This document shows, piece after piece, positions 45,281 to 53,761 of a stretch of DNA of 64,000 bases; position 1 is the first letter of the stretch; each line of letters opens with the position of its first letter. The notes beneath the pieces are model-generated. The model made no database searches. It was not told the origin of the DNA and was given only the letters and a program-made list of their open reading frames with translations. The stretch comes from Paenibacillus sp. Soil766 (GTDB lineage: Bacteria > Bacillota > Bacilli > Paenibacillales > NBRC-103111). The position numbers and the translations under genes were made by a program. The DNA lies in NCBI RefSeq assembly GCF_001428105.1, contig NZ_LMSJ01000017.1, forward strand, positions 79,045 through 143,044. The letters are read 5' to 3'.

Positions 45281-45787
45281 CTAGCTCTTTCTCCCTTTTT
45301 CCCGTAACAGCCGATTCACCGTTTCTCGGCGAAGCCCAATGAACTGCCCTATTTCCTCTTGGGTAAGCACGTCCGTCAGCTTCAAAGTACCAATATACGT
45401 TTGAAACCATGCCTCCATTTTCAACAATTTAGCCGCTGGAGCAACTGCTGTTAGCTGATCAATCCTCTGCTGCATCATGCGCAGCTTCTCCTGTAATTGG
45501 CGCGCAATGGTGCGAAAGTGATCTGGATTGCCCTCCAAGTCCTTATACCAGCGCTCTGCTGGCAGCACTTCAACCTCACTTGTCACTAGCGCAATCGCCG
45601 TTGCATAGTAGACACTTGGACTAATCAGGGAATGATGCGGAATCGTCTCGCCAGGAACGATGATATTCACCAGTGTGGTGTTACCATCTTCATGTGAACG
45701 GACAATTTTCAGCAGACCCGAATGTAGCTTGAATAGAGAACCCCTCTCACCTTGGTGGAACAGGATTTCTCCCTTATGCAATTTCAT
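45281..45787 (-). CDS. Crp/Fnr-family transcriptional regulator
   Basis: 168 residues from the ATG at 45787 behind AAAGGAG, shorter than typical family members. Cyclic-nucleotide-type beta barrel (KGEILFHQGERGSLFKLHSGLLKIV) and a C-terminal HTH (TQEEIGQFIGLRRETVNRLLRE) with the R-E-T-x-x-R recognition helix. It contains no cysteine, so it cannot carry an Fnr iron-sulfur cluster. A candidate regulator of hmp, whose promoter has a matching site. Confidence 0.88.
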   Translation of the reverse strand: MKLHKGEILFHQGERGSLFKLHSGLLKIVRSHEDGNTTLVNIIVPGETIPHHSLISPSVYYATAIALVTSEVEVLPAERWYKDLEGNPDHFRTIARQLQEKLRMMQQRIDQLTAVAPAAKLLKMEAWFQTYIGTLKLTDVLTQEEIGQFIGLRRETVNRLLREKGRKS

Positions 45788-45860
45788 CTGCGTATCTCCT
45801 TTAACGAGAAAAAGCGATAGCACTTATGGGCTAATCGCTTAATGGATGTCTTGAACACGA

Positions 45861-46367
45861 CTATACTTCTTTTTTCAATGGCTCGAAAGGTGTCCGAATG
45901 AACAAACGTACCTGAGTTAATTTGCCCGATAAGCTTACGTACCAACTCAATTGCTCGACCTTGCCAATCAGCCAAATGGATACCAGTAAACCAGTAAGCG
46001 ACACGAGAACTGCAATCGGCAATGCCCACATGGAGACCGGATGAGCGAAATAAGGGATGAATGAAACCGCTAGGATTGGCGCCGCATTCCATTTGAAAAA
46101 CTGAATTAATGTGATCGTCACAAGGGCTGTCAGGAAAAAGGAAACAGCTCCCGTACTAATGGAATAAAAAAGACTGCCCATCGTTACCGCAATAATGGCT
46201 CCGATAATAATACGACGTATTTCTCTGATGTTGTCTACACGATGCATGAATAAGAAACTAAATGCGCCCAGCGTTGGGTAGAAGACCATCTTCATCGATG
46301 GAAAGTGATAGGATGCCCAATAAGCTCCCATCAGATAACAGCAAATAATAAGTGAACGAAGAAACAT
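45861..46367 (-). CDS. HPP-like multi-span membrane protein
   Basis: 168 residues with about five membrane helices. The pattern PTLGAFSFLFMHRVDNIREIRRIIIGAIIAVTMG and LAVSFIPYF resembles the HPP or related integral membrane families. No catalytic motif seen. It lies 73 bp upstream of the Crp/Fnr-like gene on the same strand and could share its transcript. Confidence 0.7.
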   Translation of the reverse strand: MFLRSLIICCYLMGAYWASYHFPSMKMVFYPTLGAFSFLFMHRVDNIREIRRIIIGAIIAVTMGSLFYSISTGAVSFFLTALVTITLIQFFKWNAAPILAVSFIPYFAHPVSMWALPIAVLVSLTGLLVSIWLIGKVEQLSWYVSLSGKLTQVRLFIRTPFEPLKKEV

Positions 46368-46510
46368 CGTTGGTTCCCGTCCTTTTCTATGGGATTCATG
46401 AGGCCGTTCATGTTCTAAACCAGACCTTTCCCATTTTACAAAATAGACAGAGATTCAGTCAACAATTTTACAAGCCATGTTATGTCATTTTTTCCTCATT
46501 TTTAACTTAA

Positions 46511-47686
46511 TTAGCTCCGTTCAACCGACACCGTTGTCGAAGCAAAGAACTTCGTCACCGCAAAAGACGCCGCACCAAGCACAGTAGACCGATCGCGAAG
46601 CTCCGAAAATTCCACCTTCAATTGCTTGCGCGGATGCGGTAGCGAGCGTTTCTCTAGCAGATCCAAAAGCGGCCTCATCAGCCACTTCTCCCCACCGGCC
46701 AATCGGCCGCCCAGAATAATAAACTCCGGATTATACCCGTTAATGATGTTCACAACACCGACCCCAAGGTAGTACCCCAGCCGTTCAAAAAGCTTGATGA
46801 CCCCTGCGTCGCCACTCTCCGCTTTTGTTAACAAAGACGCTAGGTCGACTTCGTGCCCTAATTCTCTCTCTGCTTGTTCCAGCAACGCATGCTCTGATGC
46901 ATATAACTCCCAGCAGCCTAAACTTCCGCAGCGGCACTTCGGACCATCATGCTGAATCGAGATGTGGCCAATCTCACCGGAGAAACCGGTGGCGCCGCGG
47001 TACAGCTCATTTTTAATAATAATGCCCGCACCGATACCCATGCCGATGGACACATAAATCAGATTCGCGGTTTCTTTACCTGCGCCGAATTGCTTCTCAC
47101 CAACTGCCCCAGCGTTCGCTTCATTATCAATCACAACCGGAAGTCCGAATTCAGCTTCGAGCTGGCTCTGCATCGGCACATTCTCCCAGCCTAGATTCGG
47201 GGCAAACAACAAATTGCCCTCCTCATCAACGATACCTGGCACTCCGAGACCGATACCAATAACGCCATAAACGCTCTCCGGAGCTGTTTCAATTAACTCG
47301 CGGATCGTCATTTTGAGTAGCTGCGTAACTTGATTCACAGATTCATTGTGATGCTGGATCCGTTTCTCGCGAATCACTTTCCCCGTTAAGTCGGTAAGAA
47401 CAGCCAACATATCATGCACACCGAGATCAACGCCAATCGCATATCCCGCCGTTCCGTTAAACAACAGCATCATTGGCTTGCGTCCGCCGCTTGACTCTCC
47501 TACACCGATCTCCTGGGCGAGGGAGCTTTCGATGAGTTCATTCACGAGACTGGACACCGTCGCTTTCGTCAGCCCTGTAATCTCAGCGATTCTAGCACGT
47601 GAGATCGGTGAATCCGTGCGAATATGATGCAAGACGATTGTTTTATTTATCTTTTTCACAAGGTTTAAGTCGCCTGTTTGTTTCAT
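46511..47686 (-). CDS. xylR: ROK-family xylose repressor XylR
   Basis: 391 residues behind TGGAGG. N-terminal winged HTH (SRARIAEITGLTKATVSSLVNELIESSL), then a ROK sugar-kinase fold with VGIDLG-type AIGVDLGVHDM, GFSGEIGHISI and the zinc motif CRCGSLGCWE. Represses xylose genes until xylose binds. Divergent from xylA across 174 bp, with a xyl operator in between. Confidence 0.93.
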   Translation of the reverse strand: MKQTGDLNLVKKINKTIVLHHIRTDSPISRARIAEITGLTKATVSSLVNELIESSLAQEIGVGESSGGRKPMMLLFNGTAGYAIGVDLGVHDMLAVLTDLTGKVIREKRIQHHNESVNQVTQLLKMTIRELIETAPESVYGVIGIGLGVPGIVDEEGNLLFAPNLGWENVPMQSQLEAEFGLPVVIDNEANAGAVGEKQFGAGKETANLIYVSIGMGIGAGIIIKNELYRGATGFSGEIGHISIQHDGPKCRCGSLGCWELYASEHALLEQAERELGHEVDLASLLTKAESGDAGVIKLFERLGYYLGVGVVNIINGYNPEFIILGGRLAGGEKWLMRPLLDLLEKRSLPHPRKQLKVEFSELRDRSTVLGAASFAVTKFFASTTVSVERS

Positions 47687-47771
47687 AATTATCCTCCATA
47701 CCGCTTACAAATGCTGCGAATCGTCGCTATGGAAATGATTCTAACATAGAAGACTTTTTCGTGCACCAACT

Positions 47772-47816
47772 AAGTTTGTTTAATGAATTTACAAACTTTC
47801 GGAATGATGCTATGAT
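47772..47816 (+). promoter_or_regulatory. xylA promoter with XylR operator
   Basis: Inverted arms AAGTTTGT (47772-47779) and ACAAACTT (47791-47798) match XylR half-sites. -35 TTTACA (47788-47793), 17-bp spacer and -10 TATGAT (47811-47816). The operator overlaps the -35 box, giving direct repression. Confidence 0.8.
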
Positions 47817-47860
47817 ACCTTCATAAGCACTTATCATTCATTTATACGGAGGCTGAATTC

Positions 47861-49180
47861 ATGAGCTACTTTGACAATGTTCAACAAGTTAAATACGAGG
47901 GCCCGACATCCACGAACCCACTTTCCTTTAAATTTTACAATCCAGATCAAGTTATTCTAGGCAAAACAATGCGTGAGCATATGCGTTTCGCAGTCGCTTA
48001 CTGGCATTCTTTCTCTGCTAATGGTTCCGACCCATTCGGCGCTGGCACTAACATCCGTGCTTGGGACAAATACTTCGGCTTAGAGCTGGCGAAAGCTCGC
48101 GTTGACGCTTGCTTCGAGCTTCTAAACATTCTAGGTGTCGACTACTTCGCATTCCACGATCGCGATATCGCGCCTGAAGGCAACACCCTGCAAGAAACCA
48201 ATGCCAACCTCGATGAAATCGTTGGTTTGATCAAAGACAAAATGGCTTCCACAGGCAAAAAGCTTCTATGGAACACAGCGAACATGTTCACGAACCCGCG
48301 CTTCGTTCACGGGGCTGCTACTTCCAACAATGCAGAAGTTTTTGCTTACGCAGCTGCACAAGTGAAGAAAGCTTTGGATCACGCGAAAGAGCTTGGCTCT
48401 GAAAACTACGTGTTCTGGGGTGGGCGTGAAGGTTACGAAACGCTTTTGAACACGGATCTTGGTCTTGAGCTCGACAACCTTGCTCGTTTCCTTCACATGG
48501 CTGTAGCTTATGCCAAAGAAATCGGCTACACTGGTCAATTCCTAATCGAGCCTAAACCGAAAGAGCCTTCCAAGCACCAATACGATTTCGATGCAGCGAC
48601 AACTCTTTCGTTCTTGCAAAAATACGACTTGCTTCCTTACTTCAAATTAAACCTTGAAGCTAACCATGCAACACTTGCTGGTCACACGTTCGAGCACGAG
48701 CTTCGTGTAGCCCGCGTTAACGGCATCCTTGGCTCCATCGATGCGAACCAAGGCGACTTGCTGCTAGGTTGGGATACAGATGAGTTCCCAACTGACTTGT
48801 ACGCGACAACGATGGCGATGTACGAAATTCTTTTGAACGAAGGCGGCATCGGTCGTGGCGGCGTGAACTTCGATGCGAAGGTTCGCCGTACTTCCTTCGA
48901 GCCTATCGACGTTGTGTATGCACACATCGCTGGTATGGACGCATTCGCTCGCGGCTTGCAAGTTGCAGCTAAATTGATCGAAGATAAAGTATTCGATAAC
49001 ATCCTTGATACGCGCTACGGTTCCTTCAAGTCCGGTATCGGCGCAGACATCGTGTCTGGCAAAGCAGACTTCAAGTCCCTTGAAGCTTATGCACTTGAGA
49101 ACAACGGACCAATCGTGAACCAATCCGGCCGTTTAGAATTGATCAAAGCTACTGTGAATCAATATTTACTTAACGCTTAA
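47861..49180 (+). CDS. xylA: Xylose isomerase
   Basis: 439 residues behind CGGAGG. Converts D-xylose to D-xylulose. Active-site His99 and Asp102 in [12 protein letters not shown], metal ligands in [26 protein letters not shown] and GSIDANQGD. Codon use is strongly biased, as in highly expressed genes. A terminator follows at once, and no xylulokinase gene xylB is next to it in this window, so xylB must be elsewhere. Confidence 0.97.
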   Translation: MSYFDNVQQVKYEGPTSTNPLSFKFYNPDQVILGKTMREHMRFAVAYWHSFSANGSDPFGAGTNIRAWDKYFGLELAKARVDACFELLNILGVDYFAFHDRDIAPEGNTLQETNANLDEIVGLIKDKMASTGKKLLWNTANMFTNPRFVHGAATSNNAEVFAYAAAQVKKALDHAKELGSENYVFWGGREGYETLLNTDLGLELDNLARFLHMAVAYAKEIGYTGQFLIEPKPKEPSKHQYDFDAATTLSFLQKYDLLPYFKLNLEANHATLAGHTFEHELRVARVNGILGSIDANQGDLLLGWDTDEFPTDLYATTMAMYEILLNEGGIGRGGVNFDAKVRRTSFEPIDVVYAHIAGMDAFARGLQVAAKLIEDKVFDNILDTRYGSFKSGIGADIVSGKADFKSLEAYALENNGPIVNQSGRLELIKATVNQYLLNA

Positions 49181-49194
49181 TTTGTTTATCACTG

Positions 49195-49234
49195 AAAATC
49201 CCGCTTCAGCCATTGGGCTGGCGCGGGATTTTTG
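49195..49234 (+). terminator. Rho-independent terminator of xylA
   Basis: AAAATCCCGC pairs with GCGGGATTTT, then TG; 15 bp after the xylA stop. Confidence 0.88.
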
Positions 49235-49522
49235 TATGCTTCCATTACACCATTGCTGAAACACCTTTTTATTTCGCCAACCGCTGTGATGAAGCTAATG
49301 AATCTATTGGATATGCCAATCAGTTTTTAGAAATCATTAAGAAAATACAATCAAATATGTCCGTAAGGGAACACTAATTCGTTTTTGGCGCTCCGATGAT
49401 CGTATGACAAGATTTTCACGAAAAAAAATGGTCTGCCCCAAGGTAGATAATTTCTACTTGAAGGAGGCCCTTTTCTTATAGGTGAAGTATCACCGGTATA
49501 ACCAAAGAGAACTAAAAATACA
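49235..49522. other. Intergenic region with decayed sequence
   Basis: No intact gene. One frame is open to a stop at 49375-49377 and ends ANRCDEANESIGYAN...SVREH, which looks like a gene remnant I cannot name. At about 49430-49500 there is GGTCTGCCCC, the inverted repeat GTAGA-TAATT-TCTAC and an AAGGAGG site followed by a short GTG frame, together resembling an insertion sequence end. This lies where the missing N-terminus of the next gene should be. Confidence 0.4.
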
Positions 49523-50410
49523 ATGTGTGACTCCAAAGAAGTGTTGGAATATGCACTTTCTTTGTCTAAGAAAAATGTTTCGACTGTAACAGAAATTTTT
49601 AATAATGAGAAGTTCCCCGTTCCAGTTGGGTTTACGGATAAGGATGTAAATCTTAATGCTCCGAGATTATATTCTGATACCTTCTTTTTGAATTATATCC
49701 ATCAAACTACAAAAAGCGGATTCAGTTTATATACCATCGCATTACCTAACATCGCTCGTTCAGATGTACGTGATTTCATATCGGGGTGTATTATATCTTT
49801 GACGGAACTATACAATAAAGTCGCAGACGTATCCTTATCCAAAGGTGTTTTTATACGTCCACCTTATATTACGGTTCCCCATGACGTTGAGTTTGTTGAA
49901 TCGAAGGGTTTTTTTAACGGTTTTTTAGGTCATGTCCGCCCTCTAAATGCTTTGGAAATCACGCATTTATATTCGAATATACAATCAAATGCCCTAGGTA
50001 AAGCCCTCATAATGGGTTTCAGTCAAGTGACTACATCTGATGAAATTAAAAAATATTTTAATCGCGGCAAGGATATAGCTGCAAAACACCTTGAAGTCTT
50101 AAGTAGTACACTTCTAAAAGAAGATTTGCCTGCTCCAATGACCTGGGACCATGATGTTATGGATTCGAAAGAATCTCCATTTTCAGAAAAGTTAATGCTT
50201 TTTCATGTTAATGGGTTGAATGCATTGGGAGTCTTTAATTATGGAGCATCATTATCTGGAAGCCAGCGTCATGATATTCATGTCGAATATGGTAGTCTGA
50301 TCGCTGAAATCGGTCTCTATGCTGAAGCCGGGGCTAAACTAATGGTAAAAAATCATTGGTTGGAACAAACTCCTTTATCACCCGACCGAAATGAATTAAC
50401 TAAAGTATAA
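49523..50410 (+). pseudogene. DUF3231 protein, N-terminally truncated
   Basis: 295 residues. It matches DUF3231 (VLEYALSLSKKNVSTVTEIFNNEKFPVPVGFTDKDVNL, RLYSDTFFLNYI), a two-lobe helical bundle family normally about 330 residues long. Intact members have some 35-40 further residues before VLEYAL. Here the reading frame opens at an ATG without a ribosome binding site, and an in-frame stop lies about 20 bp upstream. The rest of the frame is intact, so the damage may be recent. Function of the family is unknown. Confidence 0.65.
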
Positions 50411-50570
50411 TGGGATGTCCTCCATTAATTGAAATGCTAGGAATCGCCTGAATGAGTATAGTAGTGCTACCTTCCACCTTTATTTCCTCCACTCGCAGGT
50501 TTCCGCGTTGAAATACATGGTAGGTAGCTGAACTTGTGCTGAAACAATTAGAATAACTAACAAGTTGGAT

Positions 50571-50755
50571 TAGCTGGATTTCATGTAGTTATTTCTGCAC
50601 AAATTGCCAATTTCATTGAAATAACTGGAAAATAGGCTGCTAAAATTGCCACATTGGCTTGAAATCGACGATATCGGCATTTTTAACTGTAGATTTGCCA
50701 TCTATTCTTCGAAACTAGCGGAATAGATGGGAAATAGCTGTAGATTTTCCAGTAC
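50571..50755. repeat. 185-bp four-box palindromic intergenic element, copy 3
   Basis: Boxes at 50571-50591, 50622-50642, 50684-50704 and 50735-50755 with spacers of 30, 41 and 30 bp. Orientation forward, forward, reverse, reverse as in copies 1 and 2. It lies in the 492-bp gap between convergent genes; the remaining bases hold a terminator at 50821 and nothing else I can support. Confidence 0.88.
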
Positions 50756-50820
50756 GAGCAAGTTGCCCCAGACGGACATCCAATGGAAGCAGATGAGCTC
50801 CGAACCATGAGCGACCAAGC

Positions 50821-50862
50821 AAAAAAACCCGCTTCAGCCATACAGCTGAGGCGGGATTTTTT
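50821..50862 (-). terminator. Rho-independent terminator
   Basis: CCCGCTTCAGC pairs with GCTGAGGCGGG, with A-run before and T-run after, so it can work on both strands. It serves the SLH-like gene on -. Confidence 0.85.
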
Positions 50863-50902
50863 ATATGCATCTATACTGATGCAGCCTAAATTGCTGGCTC
50901 TA

Positions 50903-51628
50903 CTATTTCAGTGCATCACGAATCGCTGCTTCGATCTGATCCATCGGATCTGTGCTCGGTGTCTTATAAAGCCCGCTAGCCACCGCGGCCTCGGCGCTCA
51001 CGGCTTTGTCATCCTCGACCAGCTTCTGCAACAGCGTGCGCGTGCTGCCCTTGAGCTTGGTCTGGATGGCGCGATACGCCACCGCAACCATCTCGTCGCG
51101 GCGAAACACCGCGCCTTGCGCGATCTGCTGCGCCTCACTCGCGCTGAGCAAGCCGCTTGTCGCCGCAAGCTCGCTGGCCATCTGCGGCTCTGCCTCTGCA
51201 TAGCCAAGCGCGCGCAGCGTCAGCGCCAAGAACTGCTCGCCGGTGATGCTCGCATCCGGTGCAAAGTGCACGTCGGTGACACCGTGCACCAACGCTTTAC
51301 TAAACGCGAAGCCAACGGACTTCGCGGCCCAGTGCGTCGCCGGCACATCCGTGAACGGCGAGCTCAGCCCTTGCGCATTCGCGGCGGCGGCCTCCCAGCC
51401 GAACAGACGCAGCAGCATCGTGGCGCCTTGCGCCCGTGTTAGCGTCTGGTCGAGCTCGTAGCCGCGATCCGTGCCTTGGAACAGCTGCAGCTTGTTCAAA
51501 CTGTCGGCTTCAGCCGTGTGCTTCACCCCAGCGTCCGCAGCCCAAGCTCCTGCGGCAACAAAGAGTATCGAAACGAGCATAATGCTTATTGTCGTCATGG
51601 AAAGCTTTTTAAACATAGTTCTCATCAC
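50903..51628 (-). CDS. Exported SLH-like domain protein
   Basis: About 241 residues. GTG at 51628 or the next codon ATG, behind AGGTGG; GTGA overlaps the stop of the upstream gene, so the two are translationally coupled. Signal peptide (TTISIMLVSILFVAAGAWA), then SLH-like repeats (DQTLTRAQGATMLLRLFGWE, FTDVPATHWAAKSVGFAFSKALVHGVTDVHFAPDASITGEQFLALTLRALGY). Probably bound to secondary cell-wall polymer. Strongly GC-rich codon use. Confidence 0.85.
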   Translation of the reverse strand: MMRTMFKKLSMTTISIMLVSILFVAAGAWAADAGVKHTAEADSLNKLQLFQGTDRGYELDQTLTRAQGATMLLRLFGWEAAAANAQGLSSPFTDVPATHWAAKSVGFAFSKALVHGVTDVHFAPDASITGEQFLALTLRALGYAEAEPQMASELAATSGLLSASEAQQIAQGAVFRRDEMVAVAYRAIQTKLKGSTRTLLQKLVEDDKAVSAEAAVASGLYKTPSTDPMDQIEAAIRDALK

Positions 51629-52272
51629 GGTTGCACCACCTGATTCTTACCTACATAGCGAAGCGTAGTGAGGTCAATCTCATAAGAGGTCTCCGTAAGC
51701 TTTTGAAAGAACGGATCCGACTCTGTCTTGAATTGTCCATTGAAGCGAATGCCAAACCTTATCGGGTTGCCAAATGCATCCCACTCACGAGATAGCTTGA
51801 TTGCTTTCACGCCATCGGAGTAATCCTTTACGACACTTTTTTCGGCCAGCTTTTTACCTGTATAGAACTCGGTCTCCCGCCCTATTATTCGCATATTTGA
51901 ATTATAGATAGGGCCAAACCCGTTGGATAATCCGCGAGCACTGTTCACACCATCCGAAACGCTGATGAATTCCTCTGTCATGAAGTTACCCAGCATATTG
52001 GTCAACTTGACCACACCGTACAGCACTTGCAGAGGCTTAGCGGCGTTGCTATAAACAGCATCATAAACAGATGTCGTCACCGTTGGTTTAGCCGTGTTTC
52101 CTACAGGATAAGCGGTAAAAGATGCCGCATATTGCACCTCAATATCCTGCATCTCATACGTGATCCCGCCGGGCTTAGTGACAGTTTGCTCAGCCCCCCA
52201 CACGGGAACTGTGAACCCAAGACAGCTTATTAACATGAACGCAGAGATTGCTTTACTTATTTTCCCAGTCAT
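51625..52272 (-). CDS. Exported protein of unknown function
   Basis: 215 residues with a Sec signal peptide (AISAFMLISCLGFTVPVWGAE). The mature part is a beta-rich domain without recognised family. It contains VYSNAAKPLQVLYGVVKLTN and ends near the overlap with the SLH-like gene. Coupling to that gene suggests the two products work together at the cell surface. Confidence 0.75.
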   Translation of the reverse strand: MTGKISKAISAFMLISCLGFTVPVWGAEQTVTKPGGITYEMQDIEVQYAASFTAYPVGNTAKPTVTTSVYDAVYSNAAKPLQVLYGVVKLTNMLGNFMTEEFISVSDGVNSARGLSNGFGPIYNSNMRIIGRETEFYTGKKLAEKSVVKDYSDGVKAIKLSREWDAFGNPIRFGIRFNGQFKTESDPFFQKLTETSYEIDLTTLRYVGKNQVVQP

Positions 52273-52358
52273 ACCAAATCCCTCCCATTCATAGATTACT
52301 AGATGATTGGGAGGTTGGCAATATTTTCTATATTGGCTAGATGAGTTTTGAGTTGTTA

Positions 52359-52835
52359 CTAATCTTCCACTTTAATCTCATTTGCATGAGGTGATGCATG
52401 TACGTGCTGCACAGCAATTAGCGCATCGTCATCGTTATTATCACGGACTGTTTTTTGCAGAACAAATGAGGACATGGTCAGGAACAAAGCCGTGACGGCG
52501 TAGTACCCTTTAACCGATAGCAACTGCTCCAGATTAATGATCCCGATGAACATCCCCAGCAAGGCTAAACCAAATGAACTCCACGCTAAGAAGGTAAAAG
52601 CCGATGTATTCCGTTTGCGAGACTCATACCCATCCTCCAAATTATCTCGAATGACCTTCTGCAGCACGAATGCTGACATGGTGAGAAACAGTGCACACAC
52701 CGCGAAATACCCTTTCACGCTAAGCGATTCCTCAAGTGTATATATCCCAATAAACATTGCTACGAAAGCTCCAATAAAGGAGGCCCATGCCATAAAAGTA
52801 AACGCTGCCGTGTTCCGTTTCCGCTGATTCATCAT
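52359..52835 (-). CDS. YiaA/YiaB-like membrane protein, tandem duplicated
   Basis: 158 residues made of two similar 65-residue halves, each starting RKRNT[AS]AFTF and ending FVLQK. Each half has two membrane helices (YiaAB two-helix domain), so four in total. A pseudo-palindrome with the AGTACT motif lies at 52920-52941 upstream, shared with the adjacent TetR gene. Function unknown. Confidence 0.85.
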   Translation of the reverse strand: MMNQRKRNTAAFTFMAWASFIGAFVAMFIGIYTLEESLSVKGYFAVCALFLTMSAFVLQKVIRDNLEDGYESRKRNTSAFTFLAWSSFGLALLGMFIGIINLEQLLSVKGYYAVTALFLTMSSFVLQKTVRDNNDDDALIAVQHVHASPHANEIKVED

Positions 52836-52919
52836 ATTAAAATCCCCCTATCGTTGCCAAGCAACGTTATGAATGACTTGCTCTTGATACTCAGTATATG
52901 GTGCTGCCCCTTTTCCAAA

Positions 52920-52941
52920 TAGTACTATTTTTCTATAGTAC
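52920..52941. promoter_or_regulatory. Candidate TetR operator 1
   Basis: TAGTACTAT, 6 bp, ATAGTAC: inverted arms related to the two AGTACT operators at 53098 and 53717. Upstream of the YiaA-like gene. Confidence 0.6.
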
Positions 52942-53082
52942 CTGATCCTAAGACTAAATATAAATTCACTTTCTCGCACACAGATCTAACAACACCTCTC
53001 CAACCCCTGGCTGTAAGTGTGAGAAACATGACTACAGCCCATTGCTGGTGGATGCCCTTCTGCCCATATGACATGGAACAAA

Positions 53083-53115
53083 TTGACATCACTAATTTAG
53101 TACTGTATAGTACTA
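53083..53115 (+). promoter_or_regulatory. Promoter and TetR operator 2 of a leaderless tetR gene
   Basis: -35 TTGACA (53083-53088), 17-bp spacer, -10 TATAGT (53106-53111). The -10 lies inside the palindrome TAGTACTGTATAGTACTA (53098-53115). The expected start of transcription (about 53118) coincides with the ATG at 53119. Confidence 0.82.
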
Positions 53116-53118
53116 TTC

Positions 53119-53700
53119 ATGACAAAGACAAAAAAAATAACCAATCGTGATGTTGTACTCCTGACCGCTAGGAATCTCTTTCTGACTCAAGGCTATTTGG
53201 CGACGAGTATGGACGAAATCGTGATCACCAGCAAGGTGTCTAAGACGAATATTTACTATTATTTCAAAAGCAAGGATGAGCTCTTAGCCGCGATTCTCGA
53301 TCAGCTTATTGGGGCCTACACACAGCAAATGCAAGAGATCGCAGCCCGTTCAGACCTATGTGTACAGGAGCGTTTCGATCTTTTCTTACAAGGCATGGCA
53401 GGCCCAGAAACCAGCTTCTTAGCCGGCTGCCCTTTCCTCACGCTGTATACCCAGATGCCGCAAGAGGCGGATGAACTGAGACGGAAAGTGGGGTTGTTTT
53501 TTCAGGACCAAATGCACCTCGTAGAAGATCTGCTTCTAGAAGGTGTGCGCAAAGGAGAGTTCTCTCCTACTCTTTCTACCAAAGCTGTCGCAGGGCTTAT
53601 CGTTTCAACGCTCGAAGGCGCTCTATTTCTACAGCATGCGAATCAAGATCCAGCTTTGCTGGGTCAAACACTTACTACTTTAGCCTATTTGCTAAAGTAA
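53119..53700 (+). CDS. TetR-family transcriptional regulator
   Basis: 193 residues. N-terminal HTH (NLFLTQGYLATSMDEIVITSKVSKTNIYYYFKSKDELLAAIL) and a helical ligand domain (TetR_C type). The ATG has no ribosome binding site, and the promoter places the mRNA start at or within one base of it, so translation is probably leaderless. Three AGTACT palindromes flank the locus, including its own promoter. Effector unknown. Confidence 0.93.
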   Translation: MTKTKKITNRDVVLLTARNLFLTQGYLATSMDEIVITSKVSKTNIYYYFKSKDELLAAILDQLIGAYTQQMQEIAARSDLCVQERFDLFLQGMAGPETSFLAGCPFLTLYTQMPQEADELRRKVGLFFQDQMHLVEDLLLEGVRKGEFSPTLSTKAVAGLIVSTLEGALFLQHANQDPALLGQTLTTLAYLLK

Positions 53701-53716
53701 TTTTTTTACACACAAT

Positions 53717-53734
53717 TAGTACTAAACAGTACTA
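53717..53734 (+). promoter_or_regulatory. TetR operator 3
   Basis: TAGTACTAAACAGTACTA, same 7-bp arms and 4-bp centre as the operator in the tetR promoter, 28 bp before the SDR-hydrolase start. Confidence 0.78.
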
Positions 53735-53761
53735 TAAAATCACAAGATGGAGGTTATTCAT

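Noticed and set aside
45231..45290. Short tandem TCTTTCTAGC-like repeats next to the Crp/Fnr-like gene
   Set aside because: Only three to four imperfect units, partly within the 3' end of the coding region; too little for a separate claim.
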